A DNA stretch of 64,000 bases from Collinsella sp. AM33-4BH (GTDB lineage: Bacteria > Actinomycetota > Coriobacteriia > Coriobacteriales > Coriobacteriaceae). The position numbers and the translations under genes were made by a program. Shown piece by piece: positions 17,599 to 25,646 of this stretch; position 1 is the first letter of the stretch; each line of letters begins with the position of its first letter. The stretch covers positions 186,001 to 250,000 of the forward strand of contig NZ_QSIN01000002.1 in assembly GCF_003469205.1 (NCBI RefSeq), read 5' to 3'. Below the pieces are notes generated by a model. That model was not told where the DNA came from. It made no database searches and worked only from the letters and a program-made list of their open reading frames with translations.

Positions 17599-18186
17599 TT
17601 GAGCCTTAAGGTTTATCGCGGGCGCACGCTTGCCCGCAGTCAGGCGCTGCAGCTGCTGTTCCAGGCCGAGGCCACGGACAGCCCGCTCGAGCGCGTCCTC
17701 GAGGGCGATTTCCTGATCTCGAAGGGCCCCCTCGACCCCTATGCTCTGGAGCTGTGCCGCGGTGCCTACGAGCATATCGATCGCATCGACTGTGCCCTGC
17801 GCGCCGTCGCCAAGAACTGGGATCTTATGCGCATGCCCGGCGCCGACCGCAATCTGCTGCGTATCGCCGTCTACGAGATGCGCTTCCTCACCGACGAAGA
17901 GGTCTCGGACGCTATCGTGATCAACGAGGCCGTCGAACTTGCCAAGGCCTATGGCACCGACCAGTCCGCCTCGTTTGTCAACGGCGTGCTGGGCAAGATC
18001 GCTCGCAGCGAGGAGCTGCCGGGCGAGGACCTGTACCAGGAACTGCTGGCCGAGGATCGCGCTCGCGAGGAGGCCCAGGCTGCTGAGGCTGCCGCCAAGG
18101 TCGCTGCCGCTCAGGCTACCGCCGGTGTACTTGCCGAGGATGTGGACGCTGCTGAGGCCGTCGAGGCCGACTCCGTCGAGGAGTAG
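17599..18186 (+). CDS. nusB: transcription antitermination protein NusB
   Basis: 195 residues from a TTG start, with AAGGAGT 6 bases upstream. RSQALQLLFQAEATD at the N-terminus and the C-terminal blocks NLLRIAVYEMRFL, IVINEAVELAKAYG and SFVNGVLGKIA are the NusB signature. NusB joins NusE and boxA RNA for antitermination at rRNA operons. A tail of about 50 residues, rich in A and E, extends beyond the usual end at about 145 and is probably unstructured. Confidence 0.93.
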   Translation: MSLKVYRGRTLARSQALQLLFQAEATDSPLERVLEGDFLISKGPLDPYALELCRGAYEHIDRIDCALRAVAKNWDLMRMPGADRNLLRIAVYEMRFLTDEEVSDAIVINEAVELAKAYGTDQSASFVNGVLGKIARSEELPGEDLYQELLAEDRAREEAQAAEAAAKVAAAQATAGVLAEDVDAAEAVEADSVEE

Positions 18187-18188
18187 CC

Positions 18189-18428
18189 ATGCCAGAGGGT
18201 TCTGTCCGCAACTTTGACGAGATCTCGGACCGTCTGGACCAGATCATTGCTACCGTTCGCTCCAAGGATACGTCCTTGGAGCGTTCACTCGATCTGTTTG
18301 ACGAAGCGATTGAGCTGGGCTCCCGCGCGGTCGATATGGTCGACAAGTTTGAGCTGACGCCGCGTGAGGCCGATAAGCTCGAGCAGGAATACGATGAGGA
18401 TGCGGCAAACGAATCCCAGGATAGCTAG
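18189..18428 (+). CDS. xseB: exodeoxyribonuclease VII small subunit
   Basis: 79 residues. SVRNFDEISDRLDQIIATVR and LERSLDLFDEAIELG are the typical XseB coiled-coil helices. XseB binds along XseA to form the single-strand DNA exonuclease. The large subunit gene, usually next to xseB, is not in the window. The next gene starts within 30 bases. Confidence 0.9.
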   Translation: MPEGSVRNFDEISDRLDQIIATVRSKDTSLERSLDLFDEAIELGSRAVDMVDKFELTPREADKLEQEYDEDAANESQDS

Positions 18429-18453
18429 CCGCATCTCCGGATACGAATGGTTG

Positions 18454-19266
18454 ATGGCATTCATGAAACGCGTGCGTCTTGATGACGAACTGATTTCACA
18501 GGGCATCTGCGCCGATCGCGCGGATGCCCTTCGCACTCTTATGGCCGGCTTGGTTTCGAGCGGCGGTGAGCGTTTGGCCTCTCCGGGGCTCAAGGTGACG
18601 CCGGGCCTGCCGCTGCACGTTAAGGGGCGCATTCCGTACGTTGGGCGCGGCGGCCTTAAGCTTGAGGGTGCGCTCGATGCGTTTTGTATCGACCCCACGG
18701 GCCTTGCCTGCCTGGACGTAGGCTGCTCTACCGGCGGCTTTACCGATTGCCTGCTCAAGCGCGGAGCTGCGACCGTTGTCTCGGTGGACGTGGGTCGCGC
18801 ACAGTTCGATTGGTCGTTGCGTCAGGACGATCGCGTGACGCTGCATGAGCGCACCAACGTGACGCAGTTGCCTGAGCTTGGCTATGCCGGCGCCATCGAC
18901 CTGGCTGTTTGTGATGTCTCGTTTACCGGCATCGCGAATATCATCGACGCCGTGCTGGCGTGTCTGAATCCTTCGGGTTCGTTCTGCACGCTCGTAAAGC
19001 CCCAGTTTGAGGCGCCGGCTGCGCTGGTGGGCGAGGGCGGTATCGTGACCGACCTCGCCGTCCGCCGCGATACGCTCGTGGCGGCGATTGAGCTTTTTGC
19101 CGCCAAGGGCCTGTTCCCGCTTGACGTGTGCGTGTCGCCCATCCATGGCGCTAAGGGCAACGTTGAGTTTTTCCTGTACGGCACAAGGTTTGCCCCTGGC
19201 GAACGCACCGACGATGAGCTGCAATCCCAGGTATCGGTTTTGAGCGAGAAAGCTGCAACGCTATGA
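18454..19266 (+). CDS. tlyA: TlyA-family rRNA (cytidine-2'-O)-methyltransferase
   Basis: 270 residues from the ATG at 18454; a second ATG at 18463 (MKRVRLDDEL) is equally possible. The N-terminal S4 RNA-binding domain (RVRLDDELISQGICADRADA) is followed by an FtsJ-like fold with the SAM motif LDVGCSTGGFTDCLL and the catalytic K-D-K-E type residues, with VSVDVGRAQFDW and FCTLVKPQFEA. TlyA methylates 16S C1409 and/or 23S C1920 in mycobacteria. The tlyA-nadK-recN order is the well-known actinobacterial arrangement. Confidence 0.92.
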   Translation: MAFMKRVRLDDELISQGICADRADALRTLMAGLVSSGGERLASPGLKVTPGLPLHVKGRIPYVGRGGLKLEGALDAFCIDPTGLACLDVGCSTGGFTDCLLKRGAATVVSVDVGRAQFDWSLRQDDRVTLHERTNVTQLPELGYAGAIDLAVCDVSFTGIANIIDAVLACLNPSGSFCTLVKPQFEAPAALVGEGGIVTDLAVRRDTLVAAIELFAAKGLFPLDVCVSPIHGAKGNVEFFLYGTRFAPGERTDDELQSQVSVLSEKAATL

Positions 19267-20123
19267 AAGTCTTTCTGGTTCCCAATTACTACAAGCAAGA
19301 GGCGGTCGAGAGCGGCCTGATGCTCGAGCTTTGGCTTTCGCGCCAGGGCTACGAGGTCGCATGGGCTGCCGATCAGCGCTCCAAGATCCAAAGCGCGCCC
19401 GATGTTGACGATGCCGACCTGGTCATTACGCTCGGCGGCGACGGAACGCTGCTGCGCGCGGCTCGTATCCTCAACTACCGCGAGATTCCCATTTTGGGTC
19501 TTTCCTATGGTCATCTGGGCTTTTTGACGGCAGCGAGCCCCGAGGAGCGCGACATTTTAAAGGTTGTGAGCGATGCTCTGTCCGGCGAGCTCCACGTGAG
19601 CCGCCGCGCCACCATCGCCGCCGATATCGTTTCGGTGCGCGAAGACGGCACGAAGGATGTCGTGCGCACGTTTGCCCTCAACGACATGGCACTTACGCGC
19701 GGCCCCCTTTCCGATATGGTTGAGTTTGACATTACGGTGTCCGGCCATCATATCGATCGCCTGCGCGGTGACGGTGTCGTCGTGTCGACGGCGACTGGCT
19801 CTACCGGCTATGCGCTGAGCGCCGGCGGCCCTATCGTGAGCCCCGATTATACGGGCATGGTTTGCGTGCCCATCGCGCCGCACACCATTCAGGCTCGCGC
19901 TTTCTTGACATCGCCAAGCGATGTCGTTGAGATCTTTATGTCCGACGACCGCCCGAGTGTGCCTGCCATCGCTATCGACGGACAGTTTATTACCTGCGAC
20001 GGCACGGTCGAGAGCGTGGCTGTGCGTCGCGGTCCCGGCGATGTGCTGCTGCTGGATTACGGTCCCGAGAGCTTCTATAACTCGGTGAGTCGCGTGTTCT
20101 ATGGAGTGCGTCATGATCGATGA
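19263..20123 (+). CDS. nadK: NAD kinase
   Basis: 286 residues, overlapping tlyA by 4 bases. LGGDGTLLRAARI (about 58-70) is the GGDG motif, and FALNDMALTRG, DGVVVSTATGSTGYALSAGGP and CVPIAPHT are further signature blocks. It phosphorylates NAD to NADP, in this class with ATP or polyphosphate. It overlaps recN by about 11 bases. Confidence 0.95.
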   Translation: MKVFLVPNYYKQEAVESGLMLELWLSRQGYEVAWAADQRSKIQSAPDVDDADLVITLGGDGTLLRAARILNYREIPILGLSYGHLGFLTAASPEERDILKVVSDALSGELHVSRRATIAADIVSVREDGTKDVVRTFALNDMALTRGPLSDMVEFDITVSGHHIDRLRGDGVVVSTATGSTGYALSAGGPIVSPDYTGMVCVPIAPHTIQARAFLTSPSDVVEIFMSDDRPSVPAIAIDGQFITCDGTVESVAVRRGPGDVLLLDYGPESFYNSVSRVFYGVRHDR

Positions 20124-21741
20124 GCTGCAGGTTTCCAACATTGCACTCATTCGCGAGGCGACGTTGGTTCCGAGTGCGGGTCTAACGGTTCTGACCGGCG
20201 AGACCGGTGCTGGTAAGACCGCACTGCTCTCGGCACTCAAGCTCATTTTGGGCGAGCGCGCCGATTCGTCGACGGTTCGCGAGGGCGAGGCGCTTGCCAG
20301 CGTCGAGGCGCGTCTGTTTGACGGTCCGCACGACACGGAGGGCTTCACCGTGCAGCGCAGCCTTTCTGCCGAGGGCCGCAGCCGCGTAAAAATTGACGGC
20401 CGTATCGCCAGCGTGCGCGAGCTTTCGGAGCGCGTTGGCGTGATGATGGATCTGTGCGGCCAGCATGAACATCAGCGCCTGCTCGACCCGGCGCACCATG
20501 TTGCCATGGTCGATGCTTGGGCTGGGCGCGCGGCGCTTGAGGCGCTCGAGAAGTATCGTGCCTGCTTTAAGGCTTCGCGTGCTGCCGCCAAGGAGCTTCG
20601 CCGTGTGGAGGAAGCCTCACGTGCGCAGGGGAGTCGCGTCGAGGAAGCGCGTTTTGCCCTCGAGCGTATCGCCGAGGTCGACCCCAAGCCAGGCGAGTAC
20701 GAGGAACTCGAGGAGCTGCTGCCGCGCTCGGAGCACGCTGAGGTCTTGGTGGCGACGGCCAACGAGGCCCATGCATCGCTTGCTGCCGAGGGGGGAGCGC
20801 TCGATGCCGTGAATGGCGCCGTGGCCGAGCTTTCACGCATGACGACCGTTGACCGCAAGCTCGGTGACATTGCCGATGCGCTTTCGGATGCCTGCATCTC
20901 GCTTGAGGATTGCGCCAACGAGCTGCGTGCCTATCGCGATGGCGTTGCGTTTGACCCTCGTGAGCTCGCTCGCATGCGCGAGCGGTATTCCGACCTCAAG
21001 GGCCTGCTGCGTCAGTGGGGTCCCACCATGGACGATGTCTTTGCCATGCGCGACCGCTCACGAGAGCTGCTGTCTCTAGTCGATGATGGTGATGAGCAGA
21101 TCAAGAAGGCTCGCGAGGCACTCGGGTGCGCTGAACGCGATCTTTTTGCTGCTGCTAAGGCGCTTAAGCGCGCGCGGAACACCGCTGCCCCGCGCTTTTG
21201 TCACGAGGTTGGCCGTCAGATGGCGCGCCTGGAGATGGGCGGTGCCGAGCTGGTCTGGGAGTCGCGCGATCTTCCGCGTGCCGAATGGACGCCGGCGGGC
21301 CCTTCAAGCTACGAGCTGCTATATCGCAGCGGCGCTGGCTTGACACCTCGTCCCTTGCGCCGCATTGCGTCGGGCGGCGAGCTCAGCCGCGTCATGCTGG
21401 CAAGCAAGGTTGTCCTCGGTAACGCGGACGGTGTTGATACGTTGGTGTTTGACGAGGTCGATGCTGGTGTCGGTGGCTCCACGGCGCGTGCACTTGCGGG
21501 CGTGCTGACAGATCTCGCCGCTACGCATCAGGTGATTGTCGTAACCCACTTGGCGCAGGTCGCCGTCATGGCCGACAAGCATTACGTGGTCAGTAAAGAG
21601 CCCGGCGACTTTCCCCAAACGCATCTGGACGAGGTGACCGGCGATGCCCGTACCGCAGAGATCGCCCGTATGCTGAGCGGCGATCAATCGGAGGCAAGCC
21701 TAGCGCACGCCAGGCAGATGCTGGAAGAAGCGCGTGCTTAG
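20113..21741 (+). CDS. recN: DNA repair protein RecN
   Basis: 542 residues from the ATG at 20113 (MIDELQVSN), which is the family-like start; an ATG at 20101 gives 4 extra residues. Walker A TGETGAGKTALLSAL lies near residue 32, coiled-coil arms occupy the middle, and the C-terminal ABC part shows IASGGELSRVMLASKVV and Walker B LVFDEVDAGVGG. RecN is an SMC-like protein that holds broken DNA ends. It is the last gene of the plus-strand housekeeping block before a terminator. Confidence 0.94.
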   Translation: MIDELQVSNIALIREATLVPSAGLTVLTGETGAGKTALLSALKLILGERADSSTVREGEALASVEARLFDGPHDTEGFTVQRSLSAEGRSRVKIDGRIASVRELSERVGVMMDLCGQHEHQRLLDPAHHVAMVDAWAGRAALEALEKYRACFKASRAAAKELRRVEEASRAQGSRVEEARFALERIAEVDPKPGEYEELEELLPRSEHAEVLVATANEAHASLAAEGGALDAVNGAVAELSRMTTVDRKLGDIADALSDACISLEDCANELRAYRDGVAFDPRELARMRERYSDLKGLLRQWGPTMDDVFAMRDRSRELLSLVDDGDEQIKKAREALGCAERDLFAAAKALKRARNTAAPRFCHEVGRQMARLEMGGAELVWESRDLPRAEWTPAGPSSYELLYRSGAGLTPRPLRRIASGGELSRVMLASKVVLGNADGVDTLVFDEVDAGVGGSTARALAGVLTDLAATHQVIVVTHLAQVAVMADKHYVVSKEPGDFPQTHLDEVTGDARTAEIARMLSGDQSEASLAHARQMLEEARA

Positions 21742-21772
21742 GCCGTGCCGCCACATGCATGTCCGACCTGTC

Positions 21773-21934
21773 CGCCACGAAACCGGCCCATCTACTACGT
21801 TTAATAGGCCATCGGGAACCATGTCAAGAATTGCAAAAAGAAAACCGCAGGTAGAGCGCCTGCGGTTTTCTCTATTTTCGGTATGTGGTTGGGCCATACG
21901 GATAAAACGTAGTAGATAGGCCGGTTTCGTGGCG
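21773..21934. repeat. 162-bp element with 30-bp terminal inverted repeats
   Basis: The arm at 21773-21802 begins CGCCACGAAACCGG and ends TACTACGTTT; its reverse complement occurs at 21905-21934 with a single mismatch. The 102 bases between hold the hairpin terminator. There is no coding sequence inside. It resembles a miniature inverted-repeat element, but no target duplication is obvious. Confidence 0.7.
21839..21871. terminator. bidirectional terminator between recN and the RpiR gene
   Basis: AGAAAACCGCAGG pairs perfectly with CCTGCGGTTTTCT around TAGAGCG, with A and T runs on either side. It serves the converging recN (+) and rpiR-type (-) genes. Confidence 0.85.
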
Positions 21935-21962
21935 AGTGGCGTTTATCGGCTCCCTAAAATGT

Positions 21963-22820
21963 CTACTCTACGACCTTATCCGGCTGGATGAGCTCTTCGT
22001 AGTAGCTGATGTGCTCGCGCGCGTCCTCGATTTCGGGCAGCAGGAAGTTGTAGATGACCTCTATGATCATCGTGGCGCTCATCTTGGAGAACGCGAAGTC
22101 GCCCGTTGTCAGCAGTGCCTCGTGATTGACGGTATTAAAGGTGTAGTCGGCTAGGCGCGCAAGTGGAGACTTGCTGTCGCTGCTGATGACGACTACAGTG
22201 GCGCCGCAATCGCGAGCTGCTTTTGCCATGCGGTTCAGTCGACGCGACTTGCCAGAGTTCGAGATCAACACGATAACATCACCAGGGCGCAACGTGAGCG
22301 CGAAACCAATCGAGGTCTCGCTGATGGTGCTTGCCATGCAGCGAAGGCCCAGCTGCGAAAACTTAAATGTCGCATCGAGCGCGACCGCGTTCGTATTGCC
22401 CACGGCGGCGAACTCAATAACGCCGGCATTCTTAAGCGCGTGCACAACTGCGGCCAACGTGTCGTGATCAATGCCGTCGATGGTCGCATTAAGCTCACTC
22501 ACCTTGGCGGCGAGGATATTTTTAAGGCTCTGCTCCATGTTGTCGAGCGAGACCTCGTCGGTCAGGCCCTCGTTGCGCTGACTCTCCAAGTCGCGAGCCA
22601 ACGAAAACTGAAAGCTGCGGAAGCTGCCAAAGCCCAGCTTGCGGCAGAAGCGCGAAACCGTCGCCTCGGACGTGGCAGCGGCTCGTGAGAGCTGGGCGGC
22701 CGTCAGGCGCGGCGCCTCGGACTGGTGCTCCAATATATAGTCGACAATGCGCTGCTCGGAATCGCTGTACCCTTTGTGTGTGCTAATAAGGGAGAGCGCG
22801 CTCTTGCTGCTATCGGTCAT
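21963..22820 (-). CDS. RpiR/MurR-family transcriptional regulator
   Basis: 285 residues. The N-terminal helix-turn-helix of the RpiR type (TAAQLSRAAATSEATVSRFC, about 40-60) is followed by a SIS sugar-phosphate-binding domain (FAAVGNTNAVALDATFKFSQLG; VIVLISNSGKSRR). Such proteins sense phosphosugars. The gene is divergent from the fructose PTS gene and has an 11-bp inverted repeat 16 bases before its own start, so control of the PTS locus and of itself is likely (inference). Confidence 0.88.
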   Translation of the reverse strand: MTDSSKSALSLISTHKGYSDSEQRIVDYILEHQSEAPRLTAAQLSRAAATSEATVSRFCRKLGFGSFRSFQFSLARDLESQRNEGLTDEVSLDNMEQSLKNILAAKVSELNATIDGIDHDTLAAVVHALKNAGVIEFAAVGNTNAVALDATFKFSQLGLRCMASTISETSIGFALTLRPGDVIVLISNSGKSRRLNRMAKAARDCGATVVVISSDSKSPLARLADYTFNTVNHEALLTTGDFAFSKMSATMIIEVIYNFLLPEIEDAREHISYYEELIQPDKVVE

Positions 22821-22835
22821 GGATGGCTCCTGGTT

Positions 22836-22867
22836 GGCATTGAAAATCGGACTCGTTTTTCAATGCC
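22836..22867. promoter_or_regulatory. perfect inverted repeat, likely RpiR operator
   Basis: GGCATTGAAAA (22836-22846), 10 bases, TTTTCAATGCC (22857-22867). A third half-site GCATTTTCAAT follows at about 22879-22889. It sits just upstream of the regulator's start codon. Confidence 0.6.
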
Positions 22868-22902
22868 ATAGTATACGTGCATTTTCAATTACAAGATACA
22901 CC

Positions 22903-22957
22903 TTGCCGTTTCAAGTGTTGATGGTAAACTTTCACTTACCGTTTACGGTTATGAAAG
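22903..22957 (+). promoter_or_regulatory. candidate promoter and dyad before the fructose PTS gene
   Basis: TTGCCG (22903-22908), 16 bases, TAAACT (22925-22930) could be a promoter. It overlaps CTTTCA (22929-22934) and TGAAAG (22952-22957), which flank the short palindrome ACCGTTTACGGT (22938-22949), a possible regulator site. Confidence 0.4.
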
Positions 22958-23093
22958 AACCTTTCACCGGAGAATTGCGCCTTATCTCTTCTCACGCGGA
23001 CGGTAGGTTGGTATCTTTCAAGTGTGGAAAAACGCGCATTGAAGCGCGTTTAGGGGAGCGCCTGCGGGCGCAGTACTCAAGAAGGAGGGACAC

Positions 23094-25097
23094 ATGGCTA
23101 AGTTTGACATCATCGCCGCGACCGGTTGCCCGACCGGCATTGCGCACACCTTCATGGCGAAGGAGGCGCTGGAGAAGGCAGCTGCCGAGCGAGGTCTGAC
23201 CATTAAGGTCGAGACTCATGGCCAGGTCGGTGTCGAGAACGAGCTCGCCAAGAGCGAGATCGCCGGTGCCAAGGCCGTCGTCGTCGCAGCCGATAAGGAT
23301 GTCCAGGCTGAGCGTTTCGCCGGTAAGCCCATGGTTTCCGTCGGTGTTTCCAAGGCCCTGTCCGTCGAGGCCGCCGGAAAGCTGATCGACCGCGCGCTCG
23401 CCGCCAAGGGCGACGACACGGTTGCCGCTGCCGCCGATGTCGAGGACGAGGTCGAGGAGAAGGAGTCCATCGGTCACGTCATCTACAAGCACCTCATGAA
23501 CGGCGTCAGCCACATGCTGGTCTTCGTCGTTGCCGGTGGTGTTCTGACCGCCATTTCGTTCCTGTGGGGCATCACGTCCTTTGATTCGACGGCTGCCGAC
23601 TACAACAGCTTTGCCGCGATGCTCAAGATTATCGGCGGTATCGCCATGAACCTCATGGTTCCGGTGCTCTCCGCCTACATCGCCGAGTCTATCGGCAAGC
23701 GCCCGGCGCTCGTCCCCGGTTTCGTCGCCGGTATGATTGCCATCCAGGGTCTGCCCGCTAACGCCGATACTGGCATGATCGACGCTGGAGGCTCGGGTGT
23801 GGGCTTTGGCTTCCTGGGCGGCATCGTCGGCGGCTTCCTCGCTGGCTATGTCATCCTGCTGCTCGAGAAGGTTTTCTCTAAAATTCCCGCGAGCCTTAAT
23901 GGCCTGAAGGCAATCTTCCTTTATCCGCTGTGCTCTACCGCCATCGTCGGCCTAGTCATGCTCGGTATTTCCGGCCCCATGGCTGCCATTAACCAGGGCA
24001 TGATGGATTTCCTGCAGAGCCTCGGTAACTCCGGTCCGGTGATCCTTGGCCTGGCCATCGGCTGCATGTGCGCATTTGACATGGGCGGCCCGGTCAACAA
24101 GGCTGCTTACGCTACTGGCACCTTCCTGCTCGGTACCGCTCTCGAAGCTGGCGTCGGCACCGAGACCTACAACTTCGGCACCAACTTCATGGCTGCCGTC
24201 TCCGCCGCTTGCATCGTTCCGCCGCTGATCACCACCTTCGCCGTCGTTGTCGGCAAGAAGTACTTCAGCCAGGAGGATCATGACGCCGGTATCGTCAACC
24301 TTATCCTTGGTTGCACCCACATCACCGAGGGCGCCATTCCGTTCATGACCAAGAACATCTGGCCCGTCATGCCCATCATGATGGTCGGTTCTTCCATCGC
24401 TTCCATCTTGACCATCTTCTTCAACGTTCACGATCCGGCGCCTCACGGCGGCTTCCTGGTCCTGCCCGTTGTCGAGAACGGCCCGCAGTGGGTCCTCGCG
24501 ATCCTCATCGGCGCCGTGGTCGGTGGCATCCTGTTCGTGGCCTTCAAGAAGTACGACTTCGAGAAGAATCAGAAGGCCGCTCCTGTAGCCAAGCCGGTTG
24601 AGGCTTCCAAGGCCGCTGCCGTTGAGGCCCCTAAGGCCGAGGCTGCCGACTTCGTGAAGGTTGAGAATGTCTTTGTCGCCGAGGACTTCGCTTCTCGTGA
24701 CGAGGCTCTGAGCTTCGTTTCCAACCAGGCTGTCAAGGCCGGTATCGCCGGCGACGCCGACGCCGTGATGAACGCCTTCCTGGCCCGCGAGGCCGAGGGC
24801 ACCACGGGCATGATGGAGGGCTTCGCCATCCCGCATGCCAAGTCCGACGCCATTACCGAGGCTGCCGTCATCGTCGTCAAGGACGAGTCTGGCGTGACCG
24901 GTTGGGACACCATGGACGGCGCTCCCGTCAACGTGGCCATCGCTCTGCTCATCCCGGGTGCCCAGGCTGGCACCACGCACCTCAAGATCCTGTCCAAGGT
25001 CGCCGAGGCGCTCATGGACGAGGACTTCCGTGGCACCGTCAAGGGTTCCACCGACGCCGCCGAGATCGCCAAGACGATCAACGCCCGCCTGGTCTAA
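23094..25097 (+). CDS. fruA: fructose-type PTS transporter, EIIBCA fusion
   Basis: 667 residues in the order B-C-A. EIIB (about 1-100) begins with AATGCPTGIAHTFMA, whose cysteine is phosphorylated. EIIC (about 130-490) has eight or more membrane segments with PALVPGFVAGM and the substrate motif TEGAIPFMTK. After an Ala/Lys/Glu-rich linker, EIIA (about 520-667) carries the phosphohistidine in FAIPHAKSDA. It imports fructose as fructose 1-phosphate. AAGGAGG precedes the ATG. Genes for HPr, enzyme I and two PfkB kinases follow, making the locus self-contained. Confidence 0.93.
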   Translation: MAKFDIIAATGCPTGIAHTFMAKEALEKAAAERGLTIKVETHGQVGVENELAKSEIAGAKAVVVAADKDVQAERFAGKPMVSVGVSKALSVEAAGKLIDRALAAKGDDTVAAAADVEDEVEEKESIGHVIYKHLMNGVSHMLVFVVAGGVLTAISFLWGITSFDSTAADYNSFAAMLKIIGGIAMNLMVPVLSAYIAESIGKRPALVPGFVAGMIAIQGLPANADTGMIDAGGSGVGFGFLGGIVGGFLAGYVILLLEKVFSKIPASLNGLKAIFLYPLCSTAIVGLVMLGISGPMAAINQGMMDFLQSLGNSGPVILGLAIGCMCAFDMGGPVNKAAYATGTFLLGTALEAGVGTETYNFGTNFMAAVSAACIVPPLITTFAVVVGKKYFSQEDHDAGIVNLILGCTHITEGAIPFMTKNIWPVMPIMMVGSSIASILTIFFNVHDPAPHGGFLVLPVVENGPQWVLAILIGAVVGGILFVAFKKYDFEKNQKAAPVAKPVEASKAAAVEAPKAEAADFVKVENVFVAEDFASRDEALSFVSNQAVKAGIAGDADAVMNAFLAREAEGTTGMMEGFAIPHAKSDAITEAAVIVVKDESGVTGWDTMDGAPVNVAIALLIPGAQAGTTHLKILSKVAEALMDEDFRGTVKGSTDAAEIAKTINARLV

Positions 25098-25133
25098 TCC
25101 CACAGTACGCGAATAACATCGCCCCCTGTAACA

Positions 25134-25169
25134 AAGGCGAGGACTCCACCAGGAGCCCCCGCCTTTTTC
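25134..25169 (+). terminator. hairpin terminator after fruA
   Basis: AAGGCGAGGACTCC pairs with GGAGCCCCCGCCTT around ACCA, with inner mismatches, followed by TTTTCT. Confidence 0.7.
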
Positions 25170-25170
25170 T

Positions 25171-25263
25171 ATGCCCTCCCATAAGTTGCGGTGAAATGGG
25201 GACTGTTTAAACGATTCAACCCCAAATTCAGTCCCTATTTCACCGCAACTTACAAAAGGGCAT
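25171..25263. repeat. palindromic intergenic repeat, family 2, copy 1
   Basis: The arm 25171-25205 (ATGCCCT, then AAGTTGCGGTGAAAT and GGGACTG) is the near-complement of 25229-25263. The same AAGTTGCGGTGAA and GGGACTG sequences recur at 56722-56790. No coding sequence lies inside. Confidence 0.8.
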
Positions 25264-25350
25264 AGAGTGGGCTGCCTATCGAGTCTTTGTCGCGAACAAG
25301 TCATCAGCCAGAATTCCGTTCGCACGATATTACTTTGGACCGACCGAGTT

Positions 25351-25511
25351 TCCGCAGTTTGCTCGCCCCGGACCCCGCGCGCGGGGGCCATGAGGTTTAT
25401 CGCGAGTTCCGCACGAGCCGAAGAGCACTTAATGTGCTCTTCGTGCGAGCAGGACTGTAGAGCAGGAAATCTCATGGCCCCCGCGCGCGGGGTCCGGGGC
25501 GAGCAAGCGGA
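25351..25511 (+). repeat. large structured palindrome, family 1, copy A
   Basis: Outer arms of 34 bases (25361-25394 and 25471-25504; GCTCGCCCCGGACCCC... in the left arm) are perfectly complementary and extend with a 3-base bulge to 25351 and 25511. Inside are the conserved modules GAGTTCCGCACGAGC (25404-25418) and TGCGAGCAGGACTGT (25444-25458) around a perfect 10-bp hairpin CGAAGAGCAC / GTGCTCTTCG (25419-25443, loop TTAAT). Further short pairs (TTGGAC/GTCCAA, TTCGCACGA/TCGTGCGAA) continue outward in register. It lies between the fruA terminator and ptsH, in the orientation of ptsH. The 549-base gap holds only this, the family-2 repeat and a weak promoter. Confidence 0.85.
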
Positions 25512-25572
25512 CAGAACAGACAACTGTCCAACAATTCGTGCGAAACACAATGAAAAACCGTTTGATGTGAGT

Positions 25573-25578
25573 TAATAT
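25573..25578 (+). promoter_or_regulatory. candidate -10 box before ptsH
   Basis: TAATAT lies 68 bases before ptsH, with ATGAAA about 17 bases upstream as a weak -35. Confidence 0.3.
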
Positions 25579-25646
25579 AAACAACGTCGTGAATCTGACT
25601 CCTGCCACATGCATGACAGGGGTTAAACACAAAAAAGGAGTCAACT

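Noticed and set aside
25361..25504. Interpretation of copy A as an ordinary terminator
   Set aside because: There is no T run after either arm, a separate good terminator lies after fruA, and the inner conserved modules recur in two other copies.
23952..25550. A 532-codon minus-strand frame over fruA and the following gap
   Set aside because: Antisense of fruA; it also runs through a terminator and two palindromes, so coding is unlikely.
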